Part shown: positions 62,820 through 64,000 of the stretch, piece after piece
Numbering within the stretch: position 1 is the first letter of the stretch
How the letters are laid out: each line of letters begins with the position of its first letter
Source: Caulobacter sp.
Lineage (GTDB): Bacteria; Pseudomonadota; Alphaproteobacteria; Caulobacterales; Caulobacteraceae
Direction: 5' to 3'
DNA: 64,000 nucleotides
Assembly (NCBI GenBank): GCA_029866155.1
Contig: JARWZW010000013.1
Span: forward strand, 62,001 to 126,000
Made by a program: the position numbers and the translations under genes
Notes under the pieces: generated by a model
What the model saw: only the letters and a program-made list of their open reading frames with translations
The model's database searches: none
Told to the model about the DNA's origin: nothing

Positions 62820-62866
62820 CTGGCTCTGGGTCCTTCGATAGCGGCTTCGACGCTTCCGGGATGACG
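62820..62866. repeat. possible half-copy of the 12.0 kb REP-like family
   Basis: CTGGCTCTGGGTCCTTCGATAGCGGCTTCGACGCTTCCGGGATGACGA resembles right module at 12121-12163. Confidence 0.35.
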
Positions 62867-62903
62867 AGCGTGGGTGAACCGGCGTGCGGGAAAGGCCGCT
62901 TCG

Positions 62904-63368
62904 CTAGACCGCCGCCCTTGCGCTCGCCTCGACCCGTTTGCGGTCGGCCAGGCGCAGGGTGGAGCTGGCCTTGGCCAGGACGGCGCCGGCGGGGTCGAGG
63001 AGGCGGGCTTCCATGAAGCAGGTGGAGCCGCCGCGGCGTTCGACCCAGGCCTCGGCGAAGACGCGGCCGGGGCGGGTGGGGGCGAAGAAGCTGACCTTCA
63101 GTTCCAGGGACATGGGGGTGATGTCCATGCCCGCCATGGCGATGACCGCATGGGCCATGGCCGCGTCCAGCCAGCCGGTGACAAATCCGCCCTGAACCAC
63201 GCCGCCGCTGTGGCACATGTGCTGGCCGGCCTCGTATTCCAGCCGGGCCTTGCCCTCCGGGTTCATTTCGTGGCGGGCGACCAGGCCAAGCGCCTGTGAC
63301 AGGGGGTCGGTGATCGGGCCCTCGAAAGGCTTGGCATGGGTGAGGTCGGGGGCGGCGGATTCGGTCAT
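62904..63368 (-). CDS. PaaI-family hotdog thioesterase
   Basis: MCHSGGVVQGGFVTGWLDAAMAHAVIAMAGMDITPMSLELKVSFFAPTRPGRVFAEAWVERRG. Confidence 0.9.
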   Translation of the reverse strand: MTESAAPDLTHAKPFEGPITDPLSQALGLVARHEMNPEGKARLEYEAGQHMCHSGGVVQGGFVTGWLDAAMAHAVIAMAGMDITPMSLELKVSFFAPTRPGRVFAEAWVERRGGSTCFMEARLLDPAGAVLAKASSTLRLADRKRVEASARAAV

Positions 63369-63560
63369 GGTCTGTCCAGGGACGAAAGGGGTTGCCACCC
63401 ATAGCGGCGGGGCGGGCCCGGACTCAAGATGCCCGGGTCCGGCAATCGGGCGAGGCGGACCCCGGCTGTGAGGCGGCGCAGGCCGGACTGCCGCCGGGCC
63501 GCCGGCAGGACAGCCGGTCGGCCCGATCGCCCGGTCCGGGCCTCTTGAGGCCGGGGCCCC

Positions 63561-64000
63561 TCAGCGCTGAACCGGGCAGCTGTCGTCGCCGTCGCCGTCG
63601 CTGTCGGGGCAGTCGTCTTCTTCCACGGCGCCCAGCACATTGACGGTGATGACCGAAGGCTGTTCGCCTCGGGCCCCGGCGCCGCTGGCCGCCTGGGCGG
63701 CGTCCTGGGCGGCGGCGGAGGCGGCGGAGGCTCCGGTCTGGGCCCCGACATCGACGCTGACCCCGGTGGGGATGCCGAAGGAGGTTCCGCCGACGCTGAA
63801 GTTGTCGGCGTTGGCCACGGTCTGGGCGGCGACGAACAGGCTGCCCGTCACCCGCACCCCGGCGTCGCCGGCGTCCACCGTGCCGCGGGGGGCGATCAGG
63901 AAGACGCTGGGGGCCTCGGCGTCGGGATCGGGCTGGAAGGCCGAGATACCGGCCCCGGTCACGGCCCCGGCGGTGTCGAGTTCCGCCGACAGGTTGGCGT
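63561..64000 (-). CDS. C-terminus of filamentous haemagglutinin family protein (DUF3739-like TpsA), truncated by window edge
   Basis: LIAPRGTVDAGDAGVRVTGSLFVAAQTVANADNFSVGGTSFGIPTG; frame remains open to the right edge. Confidence 0.82.
   Translation of the reverse strand, partial: ANLSAELDTAGAVTGAGISAFQPDPDAEAPSVFLIAPRGTVDAGDAGVRVTGSLFVAAQTVANADNFSVGGTSFGIPTGVSVDVGAQTGASAASAAAQDAAQAASGAGARGEQPSVITVNVLGAVEEDDCPDSDGDGDDSCPVQR

Overview
A GC-rich, gene-dense alphaproteobacterial chromosome segment, most like Caulobacterales (inferred from the che-operon gene order and protein character; I could run no search). Recognisable blocks, left to right: a DGPF/YCII protein with an ECF42-type sigma factor; an AMP-dependent CoA ligase; an AT-richer GIY-YIG-like gene beside an apparent truncated hydrolase; lysoplasmalogenase and a TPP enzyme; a DUF559 (Vsr-like) endonuclease gene lying exactly between two ~162 bp copies of a REP/BIME-like repeat; a DEAD-box helicase and lepA; an orphan membrane/coiled-coil protein; an RND efflux pair; cobS, PAP2, J-domain and bolA genes; aroKB and xerD; malyl-CoA lyase-like, accA, nitronate monooxygenase; a CBS-PAS-GGDEF-EAL protein whose Shine-Dalgarno sits inside a perfect hairpin; a class II-like PHA locus (phasin, TetR, phaC, phaZ); two GSTs and a dicarboxylate symporter; a complete Caulobacter-type che operon headed by a globin-coupled sensor; a wecB + nfrB-like glycosyltransferase pair resembling the phage N4 glycan-receptor system; and a two-partner-secretion TpsB plus the C-terminus of a filamentous-haemagglutinin-like TpsA at the right edge. 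Strongest candidates for something undescribed: (1) the repeat-DUF559-repeat unit at 9387-10096, which looks like a REP/RAYT arrangement with a nuclease in place of the transposase; (2) the wecB-nfrB module attached to chemotaxis; (3) the orphan 14606-15790 gene; (4) the SD-sequestering hairpin at 32318-32338. No tRNA, rRNA or CRISPR array was recognised.
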